64,000 nt of DNA, from contig LT629302.1 of assembly GCA_900104375.1 (NCBI GenBank), positions 2,076,001-2,140,000 of the forward strand, in the 5' to 3' direction. Positions 49,532 through 59,044 of this stretch are shown here, piece after piece; position 1 is the first letter of the stretch, and each line of letters begins with the position of its first letter. A program made the position numbers and the translations under genes. A model generated the notes under the pieces. It ran no database searches. It worked only from the letters and a program-made list of their open reading frames with translations, and was not told the DNA's origin. Source of the stretch: Flavobacteriaceae bacterium MAR_2010_188 (GTDB lineage Bacteria > Bacteroidota > Bacteroidia > Flavobacteriales > Flavobacteriaceae).

Positions 49532-51190
49532 TTATTGAAATTTATAATCGGTTTTTGGTACGGTGGAAAATGAATATTCCCCGAGATATTCGCAATAGGC
49601 CCTTCCTTCCAAAGTGGGCGAAACTGGCGAATTTTCTTTAAGGTATTCCTCTACAGCTTCATGTATGGTGTAATCTTTAACTTCCACATCTTTCACATTA
49701 GCCATCCTGCACAGATTATCTATTGGGTCTCCCGGTCGTACACAAGCAGAAATCGTGTAGGATTCATCATCTTTCATTGGCTTACCGTTAACGGTTATTG
49801 CCGTAATACGATTGCCTCGTTCGTCTTGACTATTGAAATTTACCTTCATCCCTGAAAATCGAACTAACCACCCGCCAAAGCGTTTGGTCGGGTTTTGGGA
49901 AAAAGCATTGTGCATTTCTTTTTCCAACCAATTTTTAATTTGTTTTCCAGTTGCTTTTCCCGTTTTGACCTTTTCGTCTACTGGGAGGAGATTCCAAAGA
50001 TTTGCCCTTGTTATAGGGGCAGGTTTTCCGTTTTCGGGAACAATAGGGTTGCCAAATCGAAAACCGTTTGAAATGGAAATATCAGCACCTGTTTTCCAAC
50101 GTGCGGCATCCGTAATCATATTGTCCATTGGGTTTTCAACGGTCAAATATCTATAGATAGGGGTCGTGGTGTAGCCAACGACAGCTTCGAGATGTTCTTT
50201 GTAGGGAGCTTTTGCCTCATCTACTAGTGCCTGTATTTGTCCGTCGGCAGGGAATTCTTTGGGGTCGACATCGATAAGCTCGTAGTTATTGCCCACCAGT
50301 TTTCCATCTATAAAATTAAGTGTAAGTTTCCCCACAAAGGAGCCGAAAGCACCCGGTTCAGTAACCTTGGCATATTTACCCTGAATGGGTTCGCGCACCC
50401 TTTCGTGAGTGTCGTTCCCCAAAATATAATCTGCATTTTCAGCGATGGCATTATTGGCAAGTTCTACCTGTTTAAAAATACCAAGGTGCGTCACTAAAAA
50501 CAGGACATCTACGTTCTCATTGACTTTGAAATCGTCAACCACCTTTTTTAGGTTGTCATCCAACCCACTAAAACTAATTCCTTTACTAAAGATAGGATTT
50601 TGTCTCACGGGTACATCTGGGTCGTTAATCCCTAGAAATCCTATACGTATCCCTTCAATTTCTTTGACCCAAGATGCGGGAAATAAAGGTTCTTTAGTAT
50701 CATCGTGGTACATATTCTGGACAATTACCTTCGTGTCATAATCTTTCATCACATTCATCATAATATCCTTGCCATAGACCACCTCCCAGTTTCCTGGTAT
50801 GATAACATCGTAGCCCATTTCTTTAATAATATCAGGCATTACTTTTCCTTCCGATAAAGCGGTGTAACCACTGCCTTGTATCAGGTCGCCGCCATCGACG
50901 ATGATGGTTCTATCTGGATTTTTCTTGCGTTCCCGGTCAAAAAGGGTCTTAATATTAGCAAGGCCGCCACGGTTTTTAAATACCACCTTTTCATCTTCCC
51001 AAAACAATTCGGGATGTGTATCAAGTTGACCGTGTATATCGGCAGTTTGTAATATAGTAATGCTCAAGGTGTCCTTTACAGAATCATTACTTGCCATTAC
51101 ATTCGATTTTTCCGTTTTGCACGAGACCAAGACCAATAATATTCCAATTAAGGAAAAAGTTGCTATGAAACTCTTCTTAAATATTGTCAT
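49532..51190 (-). CDS. SoxB-like metallophosphoesterase, lipoprotein
   Basis: 552 residues. Lipoprotein signal (LIGILLVLVSC). Metal motifs: LQTADIHGQLDTHPELFWED, VDGGDLIQGSGYTALSEGKV, IIPGNWEVVYGKD, LVTHLGIFKQVELA and GNDTHERVREPIQGKYAKVT; nucleotidase domain SNGFRFGNPIVPENGKPAPI. QGSG...GNWEVVYG follows SoxB, which releases sulfate from a Cys-S-sulfonate carrier. No SoxYZ carrier is seen in the window, so the natural substrate is open. The gene stop is 13 bases from the TlpA start. Confidence 0.85.
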   Translation of the reverse strand: MTIFKKSFIATFSLIGILLVLVSCKTEKSNVMASNDSVKDTLSITILQTADIHGQLDTHPELFWEDEKVVFKNRGGLANIKTLFDRERKKNPDRTIIVDGGDLIQGSGYTALSEGKVMPDIIKEMGYDVIIPGNWEVVYGKDIMMNVMKDYDTKVIVQNMYHDDTKEPLFPASWVKEIEGIRIGFLGINDPDVPVRQNPIFSKGISFSGLDDNLKKVVDDFKVNENVDVLFLVTHLGIFKQVELANNAIAENADYILGNDTHERVREPIQGKYAKVTEPGAFGSFVGKLTLNFIDGKLVGNNYELIDVDPKEFPADGQIQALVDEAKAPYKEHLEAVVGYTTTPIYRYLTVENPMDNMITDAARWKTGADISISNGFRFGNPIVPENGKPAPITRANLWNLLPVDEKVKTGKATGKQIKNWLEKEMHNAFSQNPTKRFGGWLVRFSGMKVNFNSQDERGNRITAITVNGKPMKDDESYTISACVRPGDPIDNLCRMANVKDVEVKDYTIHEAVEEYLKENSPVSPTLEGRAYCEYLGEYSFSTVPKTDYKFQ

Positions 51191-51192
51191 AA

Positions 51193-51618
51193 CTATAGGC
51201 TTAAACTTTTATATCCTTTTTTCTGAAGTTGAAAGCTGTATAGAATACCATTTTCGACGGTTTTCATTTCTTTGGGCACTTTTGTTTTATCAACTTTGAA
51301 TTTATTGAGCGAAAAACCACAGGCCACCAATTGTACACCAGCATTTTCAGCGCGTTCTATAAAGTTGTTCATTTTAGAGCTATCTGTAATATCGCCAATT
51401 TCCTTGCCGCAAATGATAACTTCAAATTGACCAAAATTGCTGCCATCTTCTTCTTTTAATGCTTCCGCAGTTAAAATTATTGGCTCTAATTGTGGCACCT
51501 TTTTAGTGAGTACTACATAATTATTTTTGTTTGTATCTACAGTGTTTTGCGCTAAAGAACTACAACTCGTAAAAAGAGTCATTACTATTACTACTGTACT
51601 ATAAAAAATTGCTTTCAT
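51193..51618 (-). CDS. DsrE-family protein, lipoprotein
   Basis: 141 residues. Signal MKAIFYSTVVIVMTLFTSC, then LTKKVPQLEPIILTAEALKE, FGQFEVIICGKEIGDITDSS, FIERAENAGVQLVACGFSLN and a C-terminal segment. The DsrE/F fold is recognised by FEVIICGKEI and the AGVQLVACGFSL strand with the Cys that carries sulfur in TusD/DsrE. A periplasmic sulfur-carrier role is suggested by the neighbours. Confidence 0.8.
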   Translation of the reverse strand: MKAIFYSTVVIVMTLFTSCSSLAQNTVDTNKNNYVVLTKKVPQLEPIILTAEALKEEDGSNFGQFEVIICGKEIGDITDSSKMNNFIERAENAGVQLVACGFSLNKFKVDKTKVPKEMKTVENGILYSFQLQKKGYKSLSL

Positions 51619-51624
51619 CTTTAT

Positions 51625-52023
51625 TTATTTTAAAAGGTTATTGGTGTCATTCAGTACAAAAAAAAGAAGTCCACCGAGAATTGCTATATTTTTAAATAGT
51701 GGCCCAAGGGTTGTAATTTGTCCAACTTGAACCGTTAATGTAATTGCTATTAAAACTGCCATCAATACCATTGCCGCCCATTTGGTTTTATATCCCACAA
51801 GAAATAAGAAGCCTGCCGAAATCATTACGATACCGGATAGTATGATGAGCCATTGGGGTTCGCCAAACAAATGTGCGATACCCTTCAAGCTTGCCTGTTC
51901 AATTCGCATTGCGGTTTTTTCAGTTTCAAGCAAGTGATTAAAACCTGCTACGAGAAATATTCCACTGACTAATACTCGCAATAACTGTATGGAACGGCGA
52001 CTGATTAAAATTTTTGTCGTCAT
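51625..52023 (-). CDS. DoxX-family membrane protein
   Basis: 132 residues, four helices: LLRVLVSGIFLVAGFNHLLE, LIILSGIVMISAGFLFLVGY, MVLMAVLIAITLTVQVGQIT and NIAILGGLLFFVLND. DoxX is a subunit of thiosulfate:quinone oxidoreductase in archaea and a general redox membrane protein elsewhere. It starts the sulfur part of this operon, seven bases before DsrE. Confidence 0.85.
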   Translation of the reverse strand: MTTKILISRRSIQLLRVLVSGIFLVAGFNHLLETEKTAMRIEQASLKGIAHLFGEPQWLIILSGIVMISAGFLFLVGYKTKWAAMVLMAVLIAITLTVQVGQITTLGPLFKNIAILGGLLFFVLNDTNNLLK

Positions 52024-52150
52024 TATAAATACGTTAAATAGAATTGATTTTGTGCGGTGACTAGCCCTACTATTTTCCTTTGGTTTAATTGCTTAAGCTC
52101 GAAAAAATATTACGGTTGCACCGACTTTTAGTTTTTAAAAAGTAATGGAT

Positions 52151-52513
52151 TTAGGCCAAGCGAGGTGGTGGCGAGTCGTTATCTAAATAGCGATAACTTA
52201 ATATTGAAGTGAAATGTTCGTTAAAAACTGCAATGGGTTTTGAGATATTTGTTTCCCAAGTGAACAGCTCAAATTGAAACTGCGAAGTACAAAAACCACT
52301 TAACGTAACAAGTTGTGACGCGCTGAAATCATTTTGCGAAAAATCTGTTTTCTGATTTGACTGTTTCGGGGAATTCTTCTTTTTACAATTCGATTTTACA
52401 AATGTTATGTCATTTCCGCCGAAAATAGTGTTCAAACCATTCGCATCAATGGCAAAAAATTTTGCCATAAAGATGAATGTAAGAAATACTGCTATGTAAG
52501 TTTTAGTTTTCAC
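52151..52513 (-). CDS. Small exported protein of unknown function
   Basis: 120 residues. Hydrophobic N-terminus (AVFLTFIFMAKFFAIDANGL), a Lys/Ser/Asn-rich middle (SNCKKKNSPKQSNQKTDFSQ) and a conserved-looking end, YRYLDNDSPPPRLA. Short proteins that end in SPPP... occur before metal and sulfur clusters in Bacteroidetes; the role is unknown. Probably the first gene of the - strand operon, 127 bases ahead of DoxX. Confidence 0.6.
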   Translation of the reverse strand: MKTKTYIAVFLTFIFMAKFFAIDANGLNTIFGGNDITFVKSNCKKKNSPKQSNQKTDFSQNDFSASQLVTLSGFCTSQFQFELFTWETNISKPIAVFNEHFTSILSYRYLDNDSPPPRLA

Positions 52514-52781
52514 AATGGGTACAAAAATAAAGGAAAGGGTTTGTTCTATCTGTAACCTTTGTTACCCAAACTCAGAATATTCTTTTAATTGAATGATAAG
52601 TATTAAATCCTTATACAATTATCACAGGCTGCTCAACATTGTTTTTATTTTTCACAGGGAGTAGCTATTTATTGATTGAAAAGGAAGAAAAACTCGCGCA
52701 GTTTTATACGAGACATCAAAGCCCACTCAGCTGAAGCTGACTTGTGTTGCTGCGTGCTGCGCACTCCCTACCCACAAGTGA
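52514..52781. other. Gap with site and mini-cassette remnants
   Basis: The first part probably holds the promoter of the - strand operon. From about 52693, CAGTTTTATACGAGAC is the right end of a class E site, whose left half is not recognisable. It is followed by a mini-cassette copy from CCCACTCAGCTGAAGCTGAC to CACAAGTGAAATGTGCTCTA. Confidence 0.5.
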
Positions 52782-52788
52782 AATGTGC

Positions 52789-53060
52789 TCTAACGACCTG
52801 CTAAATCAAATTGACATGGTGCCATAACCGCTGCTAAATGCAATTTAGCTCATCACACCTCTCTTTTATTAAATAGGAATTCGTGAATGCTTCGCATTTG
52901 ATCCTGCTCCTTGATCTCCCAAGCCAATGAATTTAACAAACAACGGTAGCTACGCTACCTGGTCGGTGAACAATGATCTGAGACCACAGATTGTGGGAAG
53001 GTCCCGATCTCAAATCATTGTTGCTTAAATTCATTATCTTTTCCTTCGCAAAGCAGAACT
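52789..53060 (+). repeat. Class B site (copy 5), right end lost
   Basis: AAC-GACCTGCTAAATC at the left, GGTAGC/GCTACC and AATGAATTTAA/TTAAATTCATT hairpins intact. It breaks off after GCAGAACTGC, where other copies go on to GTTTAGCAGGTC-GTT. Confidence 0.65.
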
Positions 53061-53093
53061 GCTTGTAAAATCTCCTAATACTCAATTAAAAAT

Positions 53094-54620
53094 ATGAAAT
53101 TGAAAATATTCTTCTCAACCATATTTGGGTTAATTGTATTTTATAATTCATCCGCCCAACAAATACCATTAGATTCACTTGATTTACAAATTCATCAACT
53201 CATAAAAGACTTTGATATCCCGGGTCTATCTATTGGTATTGTTCGGAATGATTCTATAATATTTTCTAAAGGATATGGAATCCTGGAAAAGGATAAAGAA
53301 AGACAAGTCGATGAAAATACTATTTTTGGAATAGGCTCTATTTCAAAGTCTTTTACGGCTTTAACCTTGGGAATTTTAGTAGATGAGGGAAAAATTGATT
53401 GGGATGATAAAGTTATAGACTATCTACCTTATTTTGAGTTATACGCGCCCTATGTAACAGACAATTTTACAATAAGAGATCTACTCACCCATAGAAGTGG
53501 TCTTACCGATGTTAGTGGAGGGACCCTTTGGTACCACTCGGATTATTCAAGGGAAGAAGTCATAAAGCGTCTCAAATATTTGGAACCAATAACAGGGTTT
53601 CGAGAAAAGCCGGCATATCAAAATGTTATGTACGTGGTTGCTTCAGAAATAGTGAAAACCGTTTCCGGAATGTCCTGGGATAATTTCGTTAAGAACAGGG
53701 TTTTTGATAAACTTGAAATGAGTAACACTACATCACTATCGGCTGAAAGAGAATCTAACGCTAATCTCGCACAACCCCATATTTGGAATGAGGATTATGA
53801 AAAAGTCGCAATAGAACAAGAAAATGGAGACAACCTTGCTCCTGGTGGATTTATCTACTCTTCTTCAAACGAAATGTCAAATTATATGAGACTCATGCTG
53901 AATAATGGAACATTTGGTAATGATACTATTGTTAATCCGAAAATAATTGATGAAATATTTAAACCTCAAATTATATATCCTCTTGGTGGCGCTCCGTTTT
54001 ACAATGAATTTACATCCTATGGATTTGGTTGGTGGCTTACACCAATAAATGGACATAAAATAATTGAACATAGTGGAGGTATTGACGGTATGTCGGCTAA
54101 CCTTGTTATGATAAAAGATATGAATTTAGGGTTTGTAATCCTTACCAATGAAGCTGAAGAGCCGGCCACATTTTTATTGACTGCGAAAATATTAGAAATG
54201 ATCTTTGATGATAAGTCGTATGACATATATTCAAGAGTTTTGGATAATAGAAACCAGAATTTAAAAAAGAAAAAAGAATCACCTGTTCAAATTTCTAAAA
54301 CTCCCAAAACAAAACCTTCATTAGAAATTCAGAAATACGCTGGAAAATATAGCGACAAGATGTATGGAGACATCTTAATCAATTATACTAAGAATGGTGA
54401 ACTGGAAATTTCATTTTCTCATTCGCCAGTGTTCAATGGAAAATTAGCACATTGGCATTTTGATACATTTAAAATAGACTGGAATGATATTCGAGTTCCT
54501 GATGGATTTTTAACGTTCAACTTTAATGCATACAGAGATATTTTAGGATTCTCCATGGACCAAGAAAACCTTCTTGACGTTGATTTCGGAGAACTGAAAA
54601 TTTTAAAAAATAAAAATTGA
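53094..54620 (+). CDS. Serine hydrolase, class C beta-lactamase-like
   Basis: 508 residues. Signal peptide (ends NSSAQ). SxxK is in IFGIGSISKSFTALTLGILV, YxN in REKPAYQNVMYVVASEIV, and the HSG triad in KIIEHSGGIDGMSANLVMIK. The C-terminal ~120 residues are a beta-barrel-like extension (KYAGKYSDKMYGDILINYTK) as in DUF3471/AmpC-like esterases and peptidases. A periplasmic peptidase or esterase is more likely than a true beta-lactamase. Its start lies 33 bases after the broken class B site. Confidence 0.9.
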   Translation: MKLKIFFSTIFGLIVFYNSSAQQIPLDSLDLQIHQLIKDFDIPGLSIGIVRNDSIIFSKGYGILEKDKERQVDENTIFGIGSISKSFTALTLGILVDEGKIDWDDKVIDYLPYFELYAPYVTDNFTIRDLLTHRSGLTDVSGGTLWYHSDYSREEVIKRLKYLEPITGFREKPAYQNVMYVVASEIVKTVSGMSWDNFVKNRVFDKLEMSNTTSLSAERESNANLAQPHIWNEDYEKVAIEQENGDNLAPGGFIYSSSNEMSNYMRLMLNNGTFGNDTIVNPKIIDEIFKPQIIYPLGGAPFYNEFTSYGFGWWLTPINGHKIIEHSGGIDGMSANLVMIKDMNLGFVILTNEAEEPATFLLTAKILEMIFDDKSYDIYSRVLDNRNQNLKKKKESPVQISKTPKTKPSLEIQKYAGKYSDKMYGDILINYTKNGELEISFSHSPVFNGKLAHWHFDTFKIDWNDIRVPDGFLTFNFNAYRDILGFSMDQENLLDVDFGELKILKNKN

Positions 54621-54830
54621 ATATAATAATAACTATAAATGACCAGCCCGACAGTTATTCTGGCAGTTAGCTTGTTCTTGCCAATTCCGAAAATCCGCAG
54701 GACAAGCAGTGATTAAATTAAAAGGAAGTTGTAGTGACTCATTTAATTTTAATAAGATCATTTTATATTAAATCAGTTATAGTCCACCAACCTCTAACAT
54801 GGACAAGATTATTAAAGACTTTATTCTAAA
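54621..54830. repeat. Degenerate site remnant
   Basis: AATAACTATAAATG on the left and CAGTTATAGTCC on the right pair as ACTATAA/TTATAGT. In between CCAGCCCGACAGTTATTCTGG repeats the insertion seen in site 28, and CCGAAAATCCGCAGG recalls the class A hairpin. No clean GTT end. Confidence 0.45.
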
Positions 54831-55316
54831 ATGACCTATCGATTAATAATTACAATATTTTTTATTTTATTTAATCTTAGTGGATTTTGCCAAACAATTA
54901 GTGGAAAAGTCGTGGGTATAATGGACGGCGATACTTTTAAGATGCTTACTAAAGATTCTACTCTCGTAAGGGTAAGATTAGCAAACATTGACTGTCCGGA
55001 AAACAAACAGCCATATTCTAAAAAGGCTAAAGAATTCACGGCAAATGCTCTATTTGGAAAGGAAGTGACCATAAGCTCACAGAAAACCGATCGTTACAAG
55101 CGCTATATCAGTGACGTTGTCTATAATGATTCCTTAAGTTTAACCCATCAACTGCTTAAAGCTGGTCTCGCTTGGCACTTTATAAGATACTCCAACGATA
55201 GTACTTTGCAAAAAGTAGAGGATTTGGCGAGGATTAACCATCTTGGCTTATGGAAAGACACCAATCCTATTGCACCATGGGAATGGCGAAAAAATAAGAA
55301 AAGGAAAAATAACTGA
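54831..55316 (+). CDS. Staphylococcal-nuclease-family (thermonuclease) protein
   Basis: 161 residues. Signal peptide ends SGFCQ. SNase core: GKVVGIMDGDTFKMLTKDST, VRVRLANIDCPENKQPYSKK (catalytic Arg and Asp/Glu), AKEFTANALFGKEVTISSQK, TDRYKRYISDVVYND and LVKAGLAWHF-like LLKAGLAWHFIRYSNDS. A secreted calcium-dependent nuclease. Outside the clear array; it may be co-transcribed with the small protein downstream. Confidence 0.9.
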   Translation: MTYRLIITIFFILFNLSGFCQTISGKVVGIMDGDTFKMLTKDSTLVRVRLANIDCPENKQPYSKKAKEFTANALFGKEVTISSQKTDRYKRYISDVVYNDSLSLTHQLLKAGLAWHFIRYSNDSTLQKVEDLARINHLGLWKDTNPIAPWEWRKNKKRKNN

Positions 55317-55349
55317 TAAAGTTTTTTAAAATTCCTATTCATTGCGGTT

Positions 55350-55670
55350 ATGATCATAGCTTGCAAAATGCCTGCCCAAACGGTTTATGTTACCAATACA
55401 TGGGAAAAATATCATAAGACCAGCTACCAATCAAAACATGAAATTACACTTGAAAAAGCACCACAATTGGGCTATAATGCCCGCTCAGTATGCAAGCCAA
55501 TTTATTTAGATAAAAATTCGAGCTCAAAAGTAAATTTAAATGCATTATCCCCCAAGTCGCTAGCGGCCAAACAAAAAGCCACTACTACACAGAACACAGT
55601 CAAAACAAAATCAGGGTCGAGACGCAGACGATTGACCAAAAGCGCCAATGGTAGATATTATCAGCGCTAG
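55350..55670 (+). CDS. Small exported protein of unknown function
   Basis: 106 residues from the first ATG, but conserved-looking hydrophobic codons (SFLKFLFIAVMIIAC) extend upstream in frame without a standard start until a stop close to the nuclease end, so the start may be an unusual codon or have mutated. The mature part has VYVTNTWEKYHKTSYQSKHE, a HALGYN-like APQLGYNARSVCKP, and a basic tail SGSRRRRLTKSANGRYYQR. It lies 33 bases after the nuclease stop, often in tandem with such nucleases. Confidence 0.55.
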   Translation: MIIACKMPAQTVYVTNTWEKYHKTSYQSKHEITLEKAPQLGYNARSVCKPIYLDKNSSSKVNLNALSPKSLAAKQKATTTQNTVKTKSGSRRRRLTKSANGRYYQR

Positions 55671-55906
55671 AACTTAAAAGTTAATAGTAAACTTATTTTT
55701 CAAATTATGTTAATCTACCAATTGTTGTCTAACGTCTGTTTTTAGAATTCCGTGAATTTCCGTAAACGAATTTGTAGGGTTCTTTTATATTTACGGTATT
55801 CTTAACTAATATTCATTACAAAGAAAAGCAACAACGTTTTTCGCGATTAAACGCAGAATAGTCTTAGTTTTATTTTTATTTTTAAACAAATCATTAAGCT
55901 GAATCC

Positions 55907-58900
55907 ATGTATAAAATCTTTCTTCTCCTGCTCCTTTTTACCTTTTCCCAAACCGAGGTACAGGCCCAACGGAAAAAAAACAACAAAGAGAATTCACTAA
56001 CCTATAACGAATCCCTTTACAATGGTATGCAATGGCGCTTGGTCGGCCCCTTTCGAGGTGGTAGAGCGGGCACGGTAACCGGAACAAAAGACAATCCCAA
56101 CTTATATCACATGGGTACTGCGGGCGGAGGAGTTTGGAAAACCGAAGATGCGGGAAGTACTTGGGAATGTATTTCGGACGGGTTTTTCGGTGGTTCGATT
56201 GGAGCCGTTGCCGTATCTGAATCAGATCCCAACATCATCTATGTCGGTGAAGGCGAACAAACCCTTAGGGGCAATGTTTCATCGGGCAACGGAATATGGA
56301 AAAGCATGGATGCGGGGACGACCTGGAAATTCATTGGTCTGGATGGGTCAGAACACATCTCAAGGATTAGGATACATCCCACAAATCCCAATTTGGTCTA
56401 TGTGGCGGCTATCGGTAATCTTTGGAAGCCCAACGAGACCCGTGGGGTATACCGTTCTAAGGATGGAGGCGAAAATTGGGAGAAAATTCTCTATGAAAGC
56501 GATAAAGCTGGGGCGGGAGACCTCATCATGGATCCTAACAATGCCCGTATACTCTATGCCGCTACTTGGGAAATGAAACGCAATGGCTACCGTATGGATA
56601 GCGGCGGACCTGATAGTAAAATGTATAAAAGCATCGATGGCGGGGATACCTGGAAGGATATTTCAAAGTACAAAGGTCTGCCAGATGGTCCTTGGGGCAT
56701 TGTCGGTATTACGGTTTCGCCTGTGGATTCAAATAGGGTATGGGCTTTGATCGAAGCAGAGGATGGGGGGCTCTTCCGATCGGATGACGCTGGAAAAACC
56801 TGGGAAAAAATAAACGAGGATAGAGCACTGCGCCAAAGGGCATGGTACTACAGCCGCATTTATGCGGATACCCAGAATGTGGATAAAATCTACATCATGA
56901 ACGTAAGCTATGGCGTTTCTACCGATGGGGGCAAGACTTTTACCCTAAAGGATGCACCCCACGGCGACCATCATGATCTTTGGATCGATCCGGACAATAA
57001 TAATCGCATGATCATTGCAGATGATGGCGGTGCCCAGATTTCAAACGATGGAGGCAACAATTGGTCCACCTATTATAATCAGCCCACTTCACAGTTCTAC
57101 AGGGTCGTTACCGACAACCATTTCCCCTACCGGATCTATGGAGCGCAACAGGACAATAGCACCGTTCGTATTTTAAATAGAACCTCTGGGTCATCCATAA
57201 CAGAACAGGATTGGGAAGATACCGCTGGGGGTGAGAGTGCCCATCTGGCTCCAGATCCGAAAAATAACGACATCGTTTATGGCGGCACTTATAAAGGATA
57301 TATGATGCGGGAAGACCATTCCATAGGACAAACCCGTTCTGTGAACGTTTGGCCCGATAATCCTGCCGGATCAGGTGTCGAGATTATGAAGTATCGTTTC
57401 AATTGGAACTTTCCCGTTATGTTTAGCATTCACGATCCCAACAGATTATACGCTGGATCCAATTTTCTGCACGTGACCACGAACGAGGGCCAAAGTTGGA
57501 AAACTATATCGCCCGATCTTACCAGGGGTCTTCCAGAGACCATCAGATCATCCGGCGGTCCCATTACCCAGGACAATACGGGTGCGGAATTCTACTCTAA
57601 CATTTTTGCCATTAACGAATCTACTTTGGAGAACGGTGTTATTTGGGTCGGTAGCGATGACGGACTCATACACATCACAAAGGACGATGGTGTCACTTGG
57701 GAGGACATAACACCACCCAGCAACATGAGCCCTAAGTTGAATATGATCAACAGCATAGACCCGAGTCCGTTTAAAAAAGGAACCGCCTATGTGGCCGCAA
57801 CCTCCTATAAATTCGGTGATTATACCCCGTACCTCTATAAAACTTTGGATTATGGCAAAACATGGACCTTGATCACCAATGGAATAAAGAACGATCACTA
57901 CACCCGTGTCATTCGTTCCGATAAAACACGAGAGGGCCTGTTGTATGCCGGTACCGAATGGGGTATGTATATTTCTTTTGATGACGGAGCAAGCTGGTCT
58001 CCTTTTCAATTGAATTTACCCATTACCGCGGTCCGCGATCTTTCGGTGCGGGACAATGACCTGATTGCCGCCACACACGGCCGTAGTTTTTGGATGATCG
58101 ATGACCTGACCCCATTGCACCAACTATCCCCAAACATGGCCGACTCGGATTTTTATCTTTACAAACCCGATATGGCCTATAGAATGCAGCAAGAAGGTTG
58201 GGGCGAACCCAACCCAAAATTGGAGGGCGAAAACCACCCTGATGGCGCCATTATCAATTATTATATTAAAAACAGCAAGGAGACCGATACCATAAATATC
58301 GATATTTTAGAAATGGACGGTACTTTAATTCAACGTTTCTCCAACAAGCCCAAGGAAGACAAAACCGACCCCACTGCACCCAAACCACTGGAAGTAAAAT
58401 CGGGCGGGAATCGGCTTATTTGGAATATGAGATACCCCGGGTTCGCCACCTTCAAGGGCATGGTGCTCTATTCCTCGCCCAACATAGGGCCAAAGGCCGT
58501 ACCGGGTAACTATAAGGTTAAAATGACTTACAATGGTGAAACGTCAGAACAGGAATTCAAAATTGAAAAAGACCCCCGTTTGCCCAATTCAGATGCCGAT
58601 TTTCAAGATCAGTTCGATTTTCTGACTAAGGTACGCGACCAGGTCAGTAGGGCCAATAACGCCATAAATGATATACGATCGGTAAGAAAGGATCTGGACT
58701 ATGTAAAGGAGAAAACCAAAGATAATGTAGAACTTCAGGCCCTTATCAAGGATTTTGAAACCAAAATGGAAGTCATTGAAAACAATATCCACATGACCAA
58801 GAACCAGAGCAGCCAGGATCCCTTGAACTATGGCATACGAATTAACAACCGCTTGGCCTTTCTCATGGCCGATTCGCAAAGGGGCGATTATCCGCCAACT

Positions 58901-59044
58901 GATCAATCAATAGAATTCTTTTCGCAAGTGACCACAGAACTCAATACACAAATCAATACATTGAACGCCTTGATGCAAGATTACATTACCAAAATAAATG
59001 ATAAGGTATCGGAGAATAAGATAAAGATGGTTTCGACGGAATAG
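55907..59044 (+). CDS. Large exported Asp-box (sortilin/VPS10-like) protein
   Basis: 1045 residues. Signal peptide (YKIFLLLLLFTFSQTEVQAQ). At least ten Asp-box turns (S-x-D-x-G-x-x-W) through the first 700 residues, for example KTEDAGSTWE, KSMDAGTTWK, RSKDGGENWE, KSIDGGDTWK, RSDDAGKTWE, SFDDGASWS; these form a 10-bladed propeller as in sortilin/VPS10 and BNR sialidases. The C-terminal 300 residues include a FGATLKG-like 'NRLIWNMRYPGFATFKGMVL' domain and a coiled coil (FDFLTKVRDQVSRANNAIND). Often annotated as glycosyl hydrolase; catalytic residues are not evident, and a role in protein or peptide handling is possible. Confidence 0.85.
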   Translation: MYKIFLLLLLFTFSQTEVQAQRKKNNKENSLTYNESLYNGMQWRLVGPFRGGRAGTVTGTKDNPNLYHMGTAGGGVWKTEDAGSTWECISDGFFGGSIGAVAVSESDPNIIYVGEGEQTLRGNVSSGNGIWKSMDAGTTWKFIGLDGSEHISRIRIHPTNPNLVYVAAIGNLWKPNETRGVYRSKDGGENWEKILYESDKAGAGDLIMDPNNARILYAATWEMKRNGYRMDSGGPDSKMYKSIDGGDTWKDISKYKGLPDGPWGIVGITVSPVDSNRVWALIEAEDGGLFRSDDAGKTWEKINEDRALRQRAWYYSRIYADTQNVDKIYIMNVSYGVSTDGGKTFTLKDAPHGDHHDLWIDPDNNNRMIIADDGGAQISNDGGNNWSTYYNQPTSQFYRVVTDNHFPYRIYGAQQDNSTVRILNRTSGSSITEQDWEDTAGGESAHLAPDPKNNDIVYGGTYKGYMMREDHSIGQTRSVNVWPDNPAGSGVEIMKYRFNWNFPVMFSIHDPNRLYAGSNFLHVTTNEGQSWKTISPDLTRGLPETIRSSGGPITQDNTGAEFYSNIFAINESTLENGVIWVGSDDGLIHITKDDGVTWEDITPPSNMSPKLNMINSIDPSPFKKGTAYVAATSYKFGDYTPYLYKTLDYGKTWTLITNGIKNDHYTRVIRSDKTREGLLYAGTEWGMYISFDDGASWSPFQLNLPITAVRDLSVRDNDLIAATHGRSFWMIDDLTPLHQLSPNMADSDFYLYKPDMAYRMQQEGWGEPNPKLEGENHPDGAIINYYIKNSKETDTINIDILEMDGTLIQRFSNKPKEDKTDPTAPKPLEVKSGGNRLIWNMRYPGFATFKGMVLYSSPNIGPKAVPGNYKVKMTYNGETSEQEFKIEKDPRLPNSDADFQDQFDFLTKVRDQVSRANNAINDIRSVRKDLDYVKEKTKDNVELQALIKDFETKMEVIENNIHMTKNQSSQDPLNYGIRINNRLAFLMADSQRGDYPPTDQSIEFFSQVTTELNTQINTLNALMQDYITKINDKVSENKIKMVSTE

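Noticed and set aside
53094-54620. True antibiotic beta-lactamase
   Set aside because: SxxK, YxN and HSG are present, but the long C-terminal extension and general similarity fit esterase/peptidase-type serine hydrolases better.
57548-58009. Antisense frame inside the Asp-box protein
   Set aside because: A shadow frame; no start signal and no family resemblance.
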